Assembly (NCBI GenBank): GCA_965200465.1
Contig: OZ241358.1
Coordinates: forward strand, 2,666,001-2,730,000
Origin: Azophilus sp965200465
GTDB lineage: Bacteria > Pseudomonadota > Gammaproteobacteria > Pseudomonadales > Azotimanducaceae
Direction of reading: 5' to 3'
Length of the DNA stretch: 64,000 nt
Shown here: in pieces, positions 52,250-60,946 of the stretch
Position numbering within the stretch: position 1 is the stretch's first letter
How the letters are laid out: each line of letters begins with the position of its first letter
Program-made: the position numbers and the translations under genes
Notes under the pieces: generated by a model
What the model saw: only the letters and a program-made list of their open reading frames with translations
Database searches by the model: none
Told to the model about the DNA's origin: nothing

Positions 52250-54823
52250 TCAAGCGGCGTCTCGCCTTTCCAACCCGGCCGCCGTGTAGAAAAACTCGCG
52301 CCCGCCGATGCGCAGCAGCAGGCCGCCATCCATTGACTGGCATGCCGCCTTGTCCTTTGGCGAAAGTCCCTTTGACCAATTTGCAGGCAGCGTAATGGCG
52401 GATGGCTTCAACCCGAACGGCCCGTGCAAGGGCGTGTCCAGTTCAATGCGCATGCCGTCCGCGCCTAGGCGCGTGGCCACATGCTCATCGCTGCCGGGAA
52501 AAGCGGCGTCAGTTTCGTCGAACCGAGAATTGCGGTTCAAGATCACAAGATTGGCCAGCCTTCCCGCCGCCGTTTCCGCGCCGATGATTCTGCTCTCGTA
52601 GTCGCGCCAAGCGCTCCCCTTGTCGGCAAGGAGACTCTCAATGGCCTCTGGATGCGTTGCTCCCTCAACCAATCTGCGGTTCATGTCGGGGATGCGCCAT
52701 TCGCCCTCAGACTCGACTAGATTCAGCGTCAACTCCAACACCGCGACGCTCATGTAAACGCCCTGAATCGTATGCGTTCGACGATCCGGCCAGCCGCCCA
52801 ATCCGTTCACAAAGCGCGGTGCCGTCAATTGGTCAAGCCCGTCCTCCGGCGCAAGCACGACTGCATGCGGCGATCTATACCCCTTCGGGCGCCGTAGCGA
52901 GTGCCTGTGCAGTCGCCCCATTCTCTGCAGCAGGACGTCCATAGGGCATAGGTCCGTGATGAGGTGATCGGCGTCTATGTCCAGTGATTGCTCCAGCGTT
53001 TGCGTGCCTATGGCGATAAGGCCGCCTTTGGTGCGCCCGCCCGCATCCGCGCACAGGCTGGTCTCGACGACATTGTCGATAAGCGCCCTGTCTTCAGGGC
53101 TGAACCGGCTGTGGTGCAATGCGGCCCGTCCAGACGCTTGCATAAGTAAAGCTTCGCCGCCATCGGCAATCACTGCCCGCCAAGTTTCAATGGCCTTGCG
53201 GACTGTATTCCGCACCACTAGGACTTTTGCGCCTTGCGCCGCCGCCTTCATCGCAAGCGCGGCTGTGGCCTCGACGTCTCCCATGATGCGCTTTGCCTGC
53301 ACAGAGACGACTTTTTTCGGGCCACTGGATTCCGCTTTAATCGGGCTGTCCACCCCCCGCCGCCAAACGGCGGGGTACGGCGCAGTGACGGCCTCCGCTC
53401 TGTTTGGCGGCTGCCCACCCATCCACCTGCAACGCGCCGCAGAGCCGAGCGTGGCGGACATGAGCAGGGCATACCCGCCCATATCCAAGTGCGCCTCAAG
53501 CACCCCCTCCAAAACAGCCGTCATGTAGGAGTCCGACGCATGCACCTCGTCCACCACCAGCAGGCTGCGGCTGAGCGCTGCGCCGCGCATGTGGGCGTGC
53601 TTGACTTGCAGTCCTGACAGCATTGCTTGGTCCACAGTGCCGACAGCGATGGGCGCGGCAAGGTATCGCGTAGAGTGTTCGGCGGCCCATCGATGGGGGG
53701 TGCCGCGGCTTGCATCGTCATCGTCCCACAGGACGCTCCAATGGGGCAGCCGCCGCCCTGTGGCCTCTCCTGACTTCAGCAGGCCGGGCACGGCGAGAAC
53801 GACCTCCGGTGCGCTCTCTCCAAGCCAGCGCCTCACCATGCCGTTTATGCGCCGATGTATTTGCTTGGCCGCCGCTCTGGTCGGCACGGCGAAGTACAAT
53901 CCCGATACCCGCCCCGCCGCGAACAGTTGCGCAAAACGCCATAGGGCGGCCTCGGTTTTGCCCGATCCGGTCTCCGCCTCAAGTATGACTAGCCGCTCAT
54001 CCAGTCCGATTTTGCCAATCGCCGCCTGCGCCGGGTTGGGCGTCCAGCCGTTCGCAATGTCAGCAAAGCTGGGCGGCGGAAGTTTTCCGCACTGCGCAGC
54101 GTCCGCACCCATGTCCGCCAAAGCCGTTGCGGCCGCGGTTCTTGCCCGGTTGCCGTAGTCAAAGTCAAACGGGTCGCTGTACGGAAAGAACCTTGTGTCT
54201 GAGCCGATCCAGTCGGCCAGCGCCATAAGACCAGCCGTTAAGTGGTGGAAAAGCGGCGCATTGGGGAGCGACGCCGCGCCGCTTTGAAAAGCGTCGGGGA
54301 ACCACAACTTAATCGCTTTGCTGATTTTGGCGGCCTCACCTCGCCAATCGTAGCAGTCGGGTGCCGCGTCCCAATCGATTAAGGTGGGATCGGCAGACGC
54401 GGCAATTGGCCGCCCATGGTGCGAAAACGCCGCCATCATAATGGTGCCAACAGCTTCGCAGCCCCATTCAGAAAGCCGCATCGCCATGTCGTGAAAAGGA
54501 TGGTCGCGGTTCCTGAAGGCTAGGGTAATAAAGGCGCATCCCTCTTTGACGTGCCCGTTGACAGGGCTGCGGTAAACCCCTTCGGGCCAATTCTTCGCTT
54601 GGAACCCAGGGTGCAGTTTGCCAATGTCGTGCAGGAACGCCAACACGCCAATCCTGCTCACGTCTGCATCGAGCAGCCGCTTTTTCGCCGCCGTCTCCAA
54701 GCGCTTGCGCACGACTGGCAACTCAGCCAGCCGCATGAACACCGACGCCACGTCCATGCAGTGATGCGCAAGCGGATGGATCCCACCGTTAGCTGCCTTG
54801 CCCCAAGCTTCGAATTTTTTCAT
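52250..54823 (-). CDS. cas3: Cas3 nuclease-helicase, type I-E
   Basis: This 857-residue protein has an N-terminal HD nuclease (H20/H21, LHDIGKLH with H65-D66) and a superfamily 2 helicase: Walker A ETGSGKTEAAL (about 283-293), DEVH box LLVVDEVHASD (about 420-430) and LLMSATLG motif III. It degrades the target DNA after Cascade binding. It is the first gene of the operon; all motifs look intact. Confidence 0.96.
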   Translation of the reverse strand: MKKFEAWGKAANGGIHPLAHHCMDVASVFMRLAELPVVRKRLETAAKKRLLDADVSRIGVLAFLHDIGKLHPGFQAKNWPEGVYRSPVNGHVKEGCAFITLAFRNRDHPFHDMAMRLSEWGCEAVGTIMMAAFSHHGRPIAASADPTLIDWDAAPDCYDWRGEAAKISKAIKLWFPDAFQSGAASLPNAPLFHHLTAGLMALADWIGSDTRFFPYSDPFDFDYGNRARTAAATALADMGADAAQCGKLPPPSFADIANGWTPNPAQAAIGKIGLDERLVILEAETGSGKTEAALWRFAQLFAAGRVSGLYFAVPTRAAAKQIHRRINGMVRRWLGESAPEVVLAVPGLLKSGEATGRRLPHWSVLWDDDDASRGTPHRWAAEHSTRYLAAPIAVGTVDQAMLSGLQVKHAHMRGAALSRSLLVVDEVHASDSYMTAVLEGVLEAHLDMGGYALLMSATLGSAARCRWMGGQPPNRAEAVTAPYPAVWRRGVDSPIKAESSGPKKVVSVQAKRIMGDVEATAALAMKAAAQGAKVLVVRNTVRKAIETWRAVIADGGEALLMQASGRAALHHSRFSPEDRALIDNVVETSLCADAGGRTKGGLIAIGTQTLEQSLDIDADHLITDLCPMDVLLQRMGRLHRHSLRRPKGYRSPHAVVLAPEDGLDQLTAPRFVNGLGGWPDRRTHTIQGVYMSVAVLELTLNLVESEGEWRIPDMNRRLVEGATHPEAIESLLADKGSAWRDYESRIIGAETAAGRLANLVILNRNSRFDETDAAFPGSDEHVATRLGADGMRIELDTPLHGPFGLKPSAITLPANWSKGLSPKDKAACQSMDGGLLLRIGGREFFYTAAGLERRDAA

Positions 54824-55064
54824 ACGCCCTCTTTTGCGCAGCTAGCTGGCCTTGCATCCAAGCAAGTGAGAAGGGGCGCATTTTACCACCGAGCACTCAT
54901 GCCCTGCCGCGACCTCCGATGGGAGTTGGCTTGCAGGCGTGGCTATTGCAGTCGGGGTGCCAGAGCAATAGGCGTTCATGGGGCGAGGAGTTTTTCAGCG
55001 CCTCGCCCACTCCGCTGGCGGCGCTGGCGCGTTTGCAGGCAAGAGAGATTTCAGACATCACGTC
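54824..55064. other. Region between cas3 and the transposase remnant
   Basis: This 241-bp stretch should contain the cas operon promoter on the minus strand. A TAAAAT -10-like element lies near 54885, without a good -35. A short inverted repeat CTTGC-N6-GCAAG (about 54850-54866) lies just upstream of the cas3 start. No gene is visible. Confidence 0.35.
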
Positions 55065-55879
55065 AGCATGAACTGGACTGGCCATACGCCATAGGCGTTC
55101 TCGGCATGGTGCTGCACCAGGACGCCAGCACCCACGAATGGGCGCCCGGCAAGGTCTGGGACTTGGTGGTGACCATGGACGACGCCACGAACGAAATCTG
55201 CTCCGCGTTCTTCTGCGAGCAGGAGGGCGCCGAGAGCAGCTTGCGCGGCGTGCGGGAAGCCATTGACGCAAAAGGACTTTTCTGCGAACTGCGCACCGAC
55301 CGGGGCAGCCACTACTGGCGCACCAAGACCGCGGGCGGCAAGGTGGACGAGGCCCACCCGACCCAGTTCAAGCAGGCCATGGACCGCCTCGGCATCCACT
55401 TGGAGCCGGCCTACTCGCCGGAGGCGCGGGGACGCTCGGAGCGGATGTTCGCCACGCTGCAGGGACGGCTGCCGCAGGAACTCGCCCAGGCGGGCGTCAC
55501 GGACATGGAGCAGGCGAACCACTGGCTGCGGACGCACTATCTGAAGCGGCACAACAAGTGGCTGGCCCGCAAGCCGCGCATCGCCGGCGAAACCGCCTTC
55601 GTGCCCCTCGTGGACCCGACCATGTTGGACGGGGTGCTCTGCGAATCCCATGAGCGCGTCGTGGCGAACGACAATTGCGTCAGCTTTGAGGGCACGGCGC
55701 TGCAAATCCCGGCGCAGCCGCACCACCCCACCTACCGCAAAATGCGCGTCACGGTGAAGCGCGACCCTGTGGGCGGCCTGTCCATCTGGCATGGCCCGCG
55801 CAAACTGGCGGAGTTCCACCCCGACGGGAAACCGAAGGCAGCCGAGAAGACGGCGGGCCCGCACCGAAAGGCGGGATGA
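55065..55879 (+). pseudogene. 5'-truncated ISNCY-like transposase
   Basis: About 270 codons remain of an integrase-core transposase: MVLHQDASTHEW, VVTMDDATNEICSAFF, LRTDRGSHYWRT, AYSPEARGRSERMFATLQGR and LRTHYLKRHNKW, giving a D-D-E triad as in ISNCY-type enzymes. The N-terminal helix-turn-helix part is absent and the frame enters from unrelated sequence. Downstream bases 55905-55954 carry two ACCGGACAA motifs and are probably the right end of the element. Confidence 0.8.
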
Positions 55880-55948
55880 GAACGCTTAAGACTTTACTTT
55901 AAGACCGGACAATTAGCGTGAGCTCAAACCGGACAAACTACTTTGATC

Positions 55949-55978
55949 TTGACAGCGGGAACCACAATTGCCTGTATA
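55949..55978 (+). promoter_or_regulatory. Possible promoter at the right end of the IS remnant
   Basis: TTGACA (55949-55954), 18 nt, then TGTATA (55973-55978) precede the small secreted gene by about 45 nt. The -35 lies in or at the end of the IS, so it may be a hybrid promoter. The -10 is weak. Confidence 0.3.
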
Positions 55979-56024
55979 TTGCGGGTTTTAATTCCTAGCG
56001 CAACACTCCAATGGGGAACAAGCA

Positions 56025-56372
56025 ATGGCTAAATTCGCCAACCGCAACAGCATTCGCCGTTGCATCGGAATCCTACTGACCATCATGGCGACCGGGGCTT
56101 ACGCCGCGGAAATCGAACTCGACCTGCGGGATGACCAACTGGGTTTTCTGCAGGCCTGCCACACCGCGGGCTACACCCGTGCAAGCCAATACGGCGATTG
56201 CGTTGAAAGGGCCAGCAAGGCCGACAGCACAGAGCAATACGGCACCATGCTGCATGATAAATGGTTGCGGGCTTGCGGGCTTACTTATGGCCGGTTCACG
56301 GATCGGGAGTCGTCGTTGACTGACTTCGGCTTTTACGCGAAGGTTTGCAAGCAGTACCGAACACAGGACTAA
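56025..56372 (+). CDS. Small exported Cys-containing protein, unrecognised
   Basis: This 115-residue protein has a signal peptide (CIGILLTIMATGAYA) and a mature part of about 88 residues with four Cys (ACHTAGY, GDCVER, RACGLTY, KVCKQY), enough for two disulfides. I recognise no family. It stands alone between the IS remnant and thrC. Confidence 0.55.
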   Translation: MAKFANRNSIRRCIGILLTIMATGAYAAEIELDLRDDQLGFLQACHTAGYTRASQYGDCVERASKADSTEQYGTMLHDKWLRACGLTYGRFTDRESSLTDFGFYAKVCKQYRTQD

Positions 56373-56574
56373 GACCGCCTTCAAGTGCCCTAGGTTCGCG
56401 CCACAAGCCGCCCAAGGCCCTTGACCTTGCAAGCTTAAAGCCATTGCCTTCCGCCCAAAATCGCCCAAGGGCGAATCCGGGCGCTTCCAGGGCCATGTAT
56501 GCACGGCGAAGGTGGAAAGGCGCAGGATTCTTGCGCCAAGCCGGGCAACCGCAACGGCTTTGCCGTATTTAAGG

Positions 56575-57930
56575 TCAAGCCGCTTGCGCTTCGATGTAGT
56601 CCCTGATGCGGTCGGCTTGCGCCGGCAGCAGGGCGCGGCGCTCGGGGCGGCCCTTCAGCGCTTCCAGGGCCGGATGGGTGGCCGCGGATGCGCCCAGAGC
56701 CTCGTTGACGGATTCCGGGAACTTGGCTGGATGGGCCGTGGCCAGCACGATCAACGGTTCGGGCGGCGCCATGCGCATGGCGGCGGCAAGCCCGACCGCC
56801 GTGTGCGGGTCCGCCATGTAGCCGGTGCGGCGATGGACGTCCGTGATCGCCGCCAAGGTGTCCTCGGTATTGACGGCCGTGGCCAAAAACAGGCCGTCGT
56901 CCGGAGGGCGCAGGCTAGCTTCGCCATGCGCTTGAAAGTCCGCCATAAACGCCTTGAGCGCCGCCGAATCCTCGTCAAGATGGTAATAGAGGAAGCGTTC
57001 AAAGTTGCTGGCCACCTGAATGTCCATGGCGGGGGACGCCGTGAAGCGGACCTCGCCCCGACGGTAGCGGCCGGAAGCGAAGAACTTGGCCAGGATGTCG
57101 TTCTCGTTGGTGGCGACGATCAGGCGCTCGATGGGAAAGCCCATGCGCTTGGCCATGAAGCCGGCGAATACGTTGCCGAAATTGCCGGTGGGCACGCAGA
57201 AGGAAGGCGGCGCCGGGCTGCGCAGGCTGGCGTAGGCGTAGTAGAAGACCTGGGCGAGCACTCTGGCCCAGTTGACGGAATTCACGGCACCGAGGGCATG
57301 CCGCCGCTTGAACTCCAGGTCGGTGAATATGCCCTTCATCAGGGTTTGGCAGTCGTCAAAGCTGCCTTTGACGGCCAGGCAATGCACGTTGGCGTCCGTC
57401 ACTGCGGTCATCTGCAGTTCCTGCAGGCGGCTGATCCGGCCCTGGGGATACATGACGAAGATGTTGATGCCCGGTTGGCCGCGCACACCGGCGATGGCCG
57501 CACTGCCGGTGTCGCCGCTGGTGGCGCCCAGAATGTTGAGGCGGGCGCCGCGCCGCTTCAGGATGTAGGCGAACAGACGGCCAAGGAACTGCAAGGCGAT
57601 GTCCTTGAACGCCAGGGTTGGGCCGTGGAAGAGCTCAAGCACGCCAACGGCGCCCACCGGCTGCAGGCGCACCACTTCGGGACAGTCGAAATTTTCGTAG
57701 GCTTGGTCCACCAAGGCGGCAAGGTCGGCGGCCGGGATGTCATCGACGAACCTAGGCAGCAACGCCTTGGCCAGCGCCCGAAAGTCCAACGCCCGCAGGC
57801 TTTCCAGTTCGTCGGCCACGTTGGGAATGGCCTCCGGCAGCAGCAGCCCCCCATCCGGCGCCAAGCCGGTGATGACCGCCTCCTGAAACCGCAACGGCGC
57901 CGTCTGCCCCCTAGTGCTGATGTAGCGCAT
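56575..57930 (-). CDS. thrC: Threonine synthase
   Basis: This 451-residue PLP enzyme has ISTRGQTAPLRFQEAV, the PLP-Lys motif GPTLAFKDIALQFLG, LGATSGDTGSAAIAG and FCVPTGNFGNVFAG. It converts O-phosphohomoserine to threonine. Length fits the long, enterobacterial-type ThrC. It follows amt with a 20-nt gap and may be co-transcribed. Confidence 0.96.
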   Translation of the reverse strand: MRYISTRGQTAPLRFQEAVITGLAPDGGLLLPEAIPNVADELESLRALDFRALAKALLPRFVDDIPAADLAALVDQAYENFDCPEVVRLQPVGAVGVLELFHGPTLAFKDIALQFLGRLFAYILKRRGARLNILGATSGDTGSAAIAGVRGQPGINIFVMYPQGRISRLQELQMTAVTDANVHCLAVKGSFDDCQTLMKGIFTDLEFKRRHALGAVNSVNWARVLAQVFYYAYASLRSPAPPSFCVPTGNFGNVFAGFMAKRMGFPIERLIVATNENDILAKFFASGRYRRGEVRFTASPAMDIQVASNFERFLYYHLDEDSAALKAFMADFQAHGEASLRPPDDGLFLATAVNTEDTLAAITDVHRRTGYMADPHTAVGLAAAMRMAPPEPLIVLATAHPAKFPESVNEALGASAATHPALEALKGRPERRALLPAQADRIRDYIEAQAA

Positions 57931-57950
57931 GGCGACCGCCGACCAAGCGC

Positions 57951-59195
57951 CTAGGCCTTGACGAACTCGGGATACGCCTCAATTCCCGTTTCGGCCAGGT
58001 CGGCCCCCGTGTACTCCTCCTCCTCCGTTATGCGGATGCCCATCAGCTTCTTCAGCGCAAACCAGACGAGCAAGCTGACGCCGAAGGTCCAGGCGAAGAT
58101 GGAGACGATGCCCAGCAGCTGCGCCATGATGCTGGCCTCCTGGTTGGTGATGCAGACGGCCAAAAGCCCCCAGACGCCGGCGGCGCCGTGAACGGAGATG
58201 GCGCCCACCGGGTCGTCGATCTTCAGCTTGTCCAGCGCCGTGATGGAGAACACCACCAGCAGGCCGCCGACGGCGCCGACGATCATGGACATTTCAATGC
58301 TTCCCGCCAAGGGCTCCGCGGTAATCGACACCAAACCAGCCAGTGCGCCGTTCAAGGCCATGGTCAGGTCGGCCTTGCCGAACAACGCACGGGCGGCGAT
58401 GAGGGCGGCGAGCAGCCCTCCGCAAGCGGCGATGTTGGTGTTGACGAACACCTGCGCCACGGCGTTGGCCTCATCGACGTTGCTGAGCTTGAGTTCGGAG
58501 CCGCCGTTGAAGCCGAACCAGCCGAACCACAGGATGAACATGCCCAAGGTCGCCAACGGCATGTTGGCGCCCGGCAGGGCATGCACTTGACCGTCCTCGC
58601 CGTACTTGCCGGTGCGCGGCCCCAACAGCAGCACCCCGGCCAAGGCCGCGGTGGCGCCGCACATGTGCACCACGCCGGAGCCGGCGAAGTCCAGGAAGCC
58701 GGCCTCGTTCAGGGCGCCGCCGCCCCACTTCCAGAAGCCCTGCACCGGATAGATGAACCCAGTCATCACCACGGCGAAGGCGAGGAACGCCCACAGCTTC
58801 ATGCGTTCGGCCACGGCGCCCGAAACGATGGACATGGCCGTGGCCACGAACACCACTTGGAAGAAGTAGTCCGAACGCGCCGAGTAGTAGGTGTCCCCGC
58901 CGGAGGCGAGCACCGCGTCCGCGGCGTTCTCATCGCCGATGCCAAGCCCCAGAATGGGCAGCCAAGCGCCTTCGCCGGCGCCGGGGTACATGATGGCGTA
59001 GCCGCACAGCATGTACATGATGCAGGCGATGGCGAAAAGCGCGACGTTCTTGGTCAGAATTTCCGAGGTGTTCTTGGCGCGCACCATGCCGGCCTCCAGC
59101 ATGGCGAAACCCGGCGCCATGAACATCACCAACACCCCCATAACCAAAAAGTAGAAGGTGTCGAGCGCGTAGTTGGTTTGAATCAGATCTTCCAC
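57951..59195 (-). CDS. amt: Ammonium transporter
   Basis: This 414-residue membrane protein has about eleven helices and the Amt signature DFAGSGVVHMCGATAALAG; the N-terminus reads DTFYFLVMGVLVMFMAPGFAMLEAGMVRAKN. GTG 59195 has AAGGAGAC 7 nt upstream. It follows glnK, its regulator, as is usual. Confidence 0.95.
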   Translation of the reverse strand: MEDLIQTNYALDTFYFLVMGVLVMFMAPGFAMLEAGMVRAKNTSEILTKNVALFAIACIMYMLCGYAIMYPGAGEGAWLPILGLGIGDENAADAVLASGGDTYYSARSDYFFQVVFVATAMSIVSGAVAERMKLWAFLAFAVVMTGFIYPVQGFWKWGGGALNEAGFLDFAGSGVVHMCGATAALAGVLLLGPRTGKYGEDGQVHALPGANMPLATLGMFILWFGWFGFNGGSELKLSNVDEANAVAQVFVNTNIAACGGLLAALIAARALFGKADLTMALNGALAGLVSITAEPLAGSIEMSMIVGAVGGLLVVFSITALDKLKIDDPVGAISVHGAAGVWGLLAVCITNQEASIMAQLLGIVSIFAWTFGVSLLVWFALKKLMGIRITEEEEYTGADLAETGIEAYPEFVKA

Positions 59196-59261
59196 AATCT
59201 TGTCTCCTTGCTTGGTCAGGCGCGAGAGCGCAGGTCCGCAAGAGGCTGCGGACCCGCGGAC

Positions 59262-59600
59262 TCAGACCGCTTCCGACCCTGTTTCCCCGGTGCGGATCCG
59301 CACCACTTCCTCCAAGCCGTTGACGAAAATTTTTCCGTCACCCACCTTGCCGGTGTTGGCGGACTTGGTGATGGCCTCCAAGACCTGATCGAGCAGGCCA
59401 TCGTCCACCGCCACCTCCACCTTCACCTTGGGCAGAAAGTCCACGACGTATTCGGCGCCCCGATAGAGTTCGGTGTGGCCTTTCTGCCGCCCGAAGCCCT
59501 TGACCTCGGTGACCGTCATGCCCTGCACTCCAATGCCCGAAAGCGCTTCGCGCACGTCATCGAGCTTGAAGGGCTTGATAATGGCTGTTACGAGTTTCAT
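59262..59600 (-). CDS. glnK: P-II nitrogen regulatory protein
   Basis: This 112-residue protein has the complete P-II sequence, including the T-loop FGRQKGHTELYRGAEY with the uridylylated Tyr51. The link to amt marks it as GlnK. It blocks Amt when nitrogen is plentiful. AGGAGAC precedes the start. Confidence 0.96.
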   Translation of the reverse strand: MKLVTAIIKPFKLDDVREALSGIGVQGMTVTEVKGFGRQKGHTELYRGAEYVVDFLPKVKVEVAVDDGLLDQVLEAITKSANTGKVGDGKIFVNGLEEVVRIRTGETGSEAV

Positions 59601-59626
59601 AGGTTGTCTCCTGTTGGATGTGGAAG

Positions 59627-59657
59627 ATCCTTGCGCACCAAGGCGGCGCGCAAGGAT
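59627..59657 (-). terminator. Hairpin between the porin gene and glnK
   Basis: ATCCTTGCGC (59627-59636) and GCGCAAGGAT (59648-59657) form a perfect 10-bp stem with an 11-nt loop. It lies between the porin stop and the glnK ribosome site. No clear U-run follows on the minus strand, so it may be a partial terminator or an mRNA-stability element. Confidence 0.5.
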
Positions 59658-59667
59658 TTTCGCTCAA

Positions 59668-60381
59668 TTACAGGCTTTTCGATACCGACAGCACCACAGT
59701 TGTGTCGCAGAGCTTGGTGCCGTCAAAGCATTCGCTCTTGCTCAGGTTGGTGCCGATCAGCGTGACGCCCCAGTCAAGGCCCATGCCGGAAGTGGCCAGC
59801 CCCACCGAATAGTCGATGTAGCTGTCCTCCGGGTCGTCCACATCGCCGATGCCGAAGGCGCCTCCGGCCTCCTTGCCGTCAAAGAGGTTCCAGCCCAAGT
59901 GCAGGTCGAGGGAGAGGTTTTCCGCCACGCCTAGGGAGTAGTCCCCGTAGAGATACCAAAAGGTGTCGGTGCTGGCGAAGTAGTCGTTGGAGAAGTTGAC
60001 CCCCAAGGTCAAATCCTCAAAGGAGACGCTGCCGTAAACCTCCACATAGTCCAAGTCCGGGTCCGCGTCGTCCTCCGGGTAGCCGTAGTACAGCACCCCC
60101 ACATCGACGGACGTGCTCTCCGAAAGGTCCATGGCGTAGCCGCCGTAGTAGTCCACCTCGATGGTGCCGCCGGACCAGGCGCCGACGTTCGACGCCCAAG
60201 TGCCGAAATACAGGCCGTTGTCGAGTTCGATGTCGAACCCGCCCTGAATGGCCTGGGAGCGGTCGCCTTGGGAGATGCCGCGGAAGCGGTAGTCCGTGGC
60301 GTAGGTCAGGTTGCCGGAAAACTCCGCCGCCGCCGCGCAGCCGGCGGCCATGGCCAGAATGCCTGCGAGTAGTCGTTTCAT
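59668..60381 (-). CDS. TorF/TIGR02001-type putative outer membrane protein
   Basis: This 237-residue protein has a signal peptide (RLLAGILAMAAGCAAAA) followed by FSGNLTYATDYRFRGISQ, the hallmark start of the family, and alternating beta strands to a C-terminal LSVSKSL. It is predicted to be an outer-membrane barrel. These genes often precede glnK-amt and may help ammonium entry; that is inference. Confidence 0.85.
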   Translation of the reverse strand: MKRLLAGILAMAAGCAAAAEFSGNLTYATDYRFRGISQGDRSQAIQGGFDIELDNGLYFGTWASNVGAWSGGTIEVDYYGGYAMDLSESTSVDVGVLYYGYPEDDADPDLDYVEVYGSVSFEDLTLGVNFSNDYFASTDTFWYLYGDYSLGVAENLSLDLHLGWNLFDGKEAGGAFGIGDVDDPEDSYIDYSVGLATSGMGLDWGVTLIGTNLSKSECFDGTKLCDTTVVLSVSKSL

Positions 60382-60452
60382 GGATTGCTCCTTAAAGTCC
60401 GTTGTCATTGCCGCACTAGCGGCCCTTGCTTAACCCGCACGCCCCAATAGCA

Positions 60453-60468
60453 GTCACGATTCGTGCCA
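60453..60468 (-). promoter_or_regulatory. Degenerate sigma-54-type promoter candidate for the nitrogen operon
   Basis: On the minus strand TGGCACG (60468-60462), four bases, then GTGACT. The -24 half is perfect; the -12 half lacks the usual GC. It lies 72 nt upstream of the porin gene's start codon. Confidence 0.3.
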
Positions 60469-60609
60469 AACCGGCGCAAGGAGACGCCAACCGGGTTTAG
60501 GCAACGGGTTTCCGCAAGAAATCAGCCGCAACGCCAACGAGCCTTGCAAGCCCCTCATCGGGGCAGGCCCGCTGTCCGTGCGTCCAAGTTCCGAATTGGT
60601 GCGTGTTGA

Positions 60610-60626
60610 TGCACCATTTTAGTGCA
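60610..60626. promoter_or_regulatory. NtrC-like binding site
   Basis: TGCACCATTTTAGTGCA differs by one base from the NtrC palindrome TGCACC-N5-GGTGCA. A third half-site (TTGGTGC, 60597-60603) precedes it. It is about 150 nt upstream of the sigma-54-like element, a workable enhancer distance, and fits control of a glnK-amt operon. Confidence 0.45.
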
Positions 60627-60946
60627 ATGAGGGGGCGGAGGGCGCAAACCGAGGAGGGCCGAAATAGCGCATTGCAAAGCGGCCTTGTCGCACAGCCATG
60701 TGGGATATCGCCAATGGAGCCAGGGCTGGCCGCCAGTTAGCATGATCGACCCCTAACCAGCGGAGCAACGCGCATGAACTGCGCAAGGTCGCCCTCCAAG
60801 GCGTCGATGCGGCGGACCCGCCAAGAAGCTGTTCAAGGTGTGCTTCAAGAAGTTGCGGGGGCTCGGCGCCTTGGTTGCGGATGGCGGGGCCAAGTGCGGG
60901 GAATGGAGGCCCAACGCCGTTGAAACCACCCTCGGGAAACGCCGCG
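60627..60946. other. Intergenic region upstream of comM
   Basis: This 320-bp stretch shows no convincing gene on either strand. Short open frames lack similarity and ribosome sites. It presumably holds the comM promoter. Confidence 0.4.
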
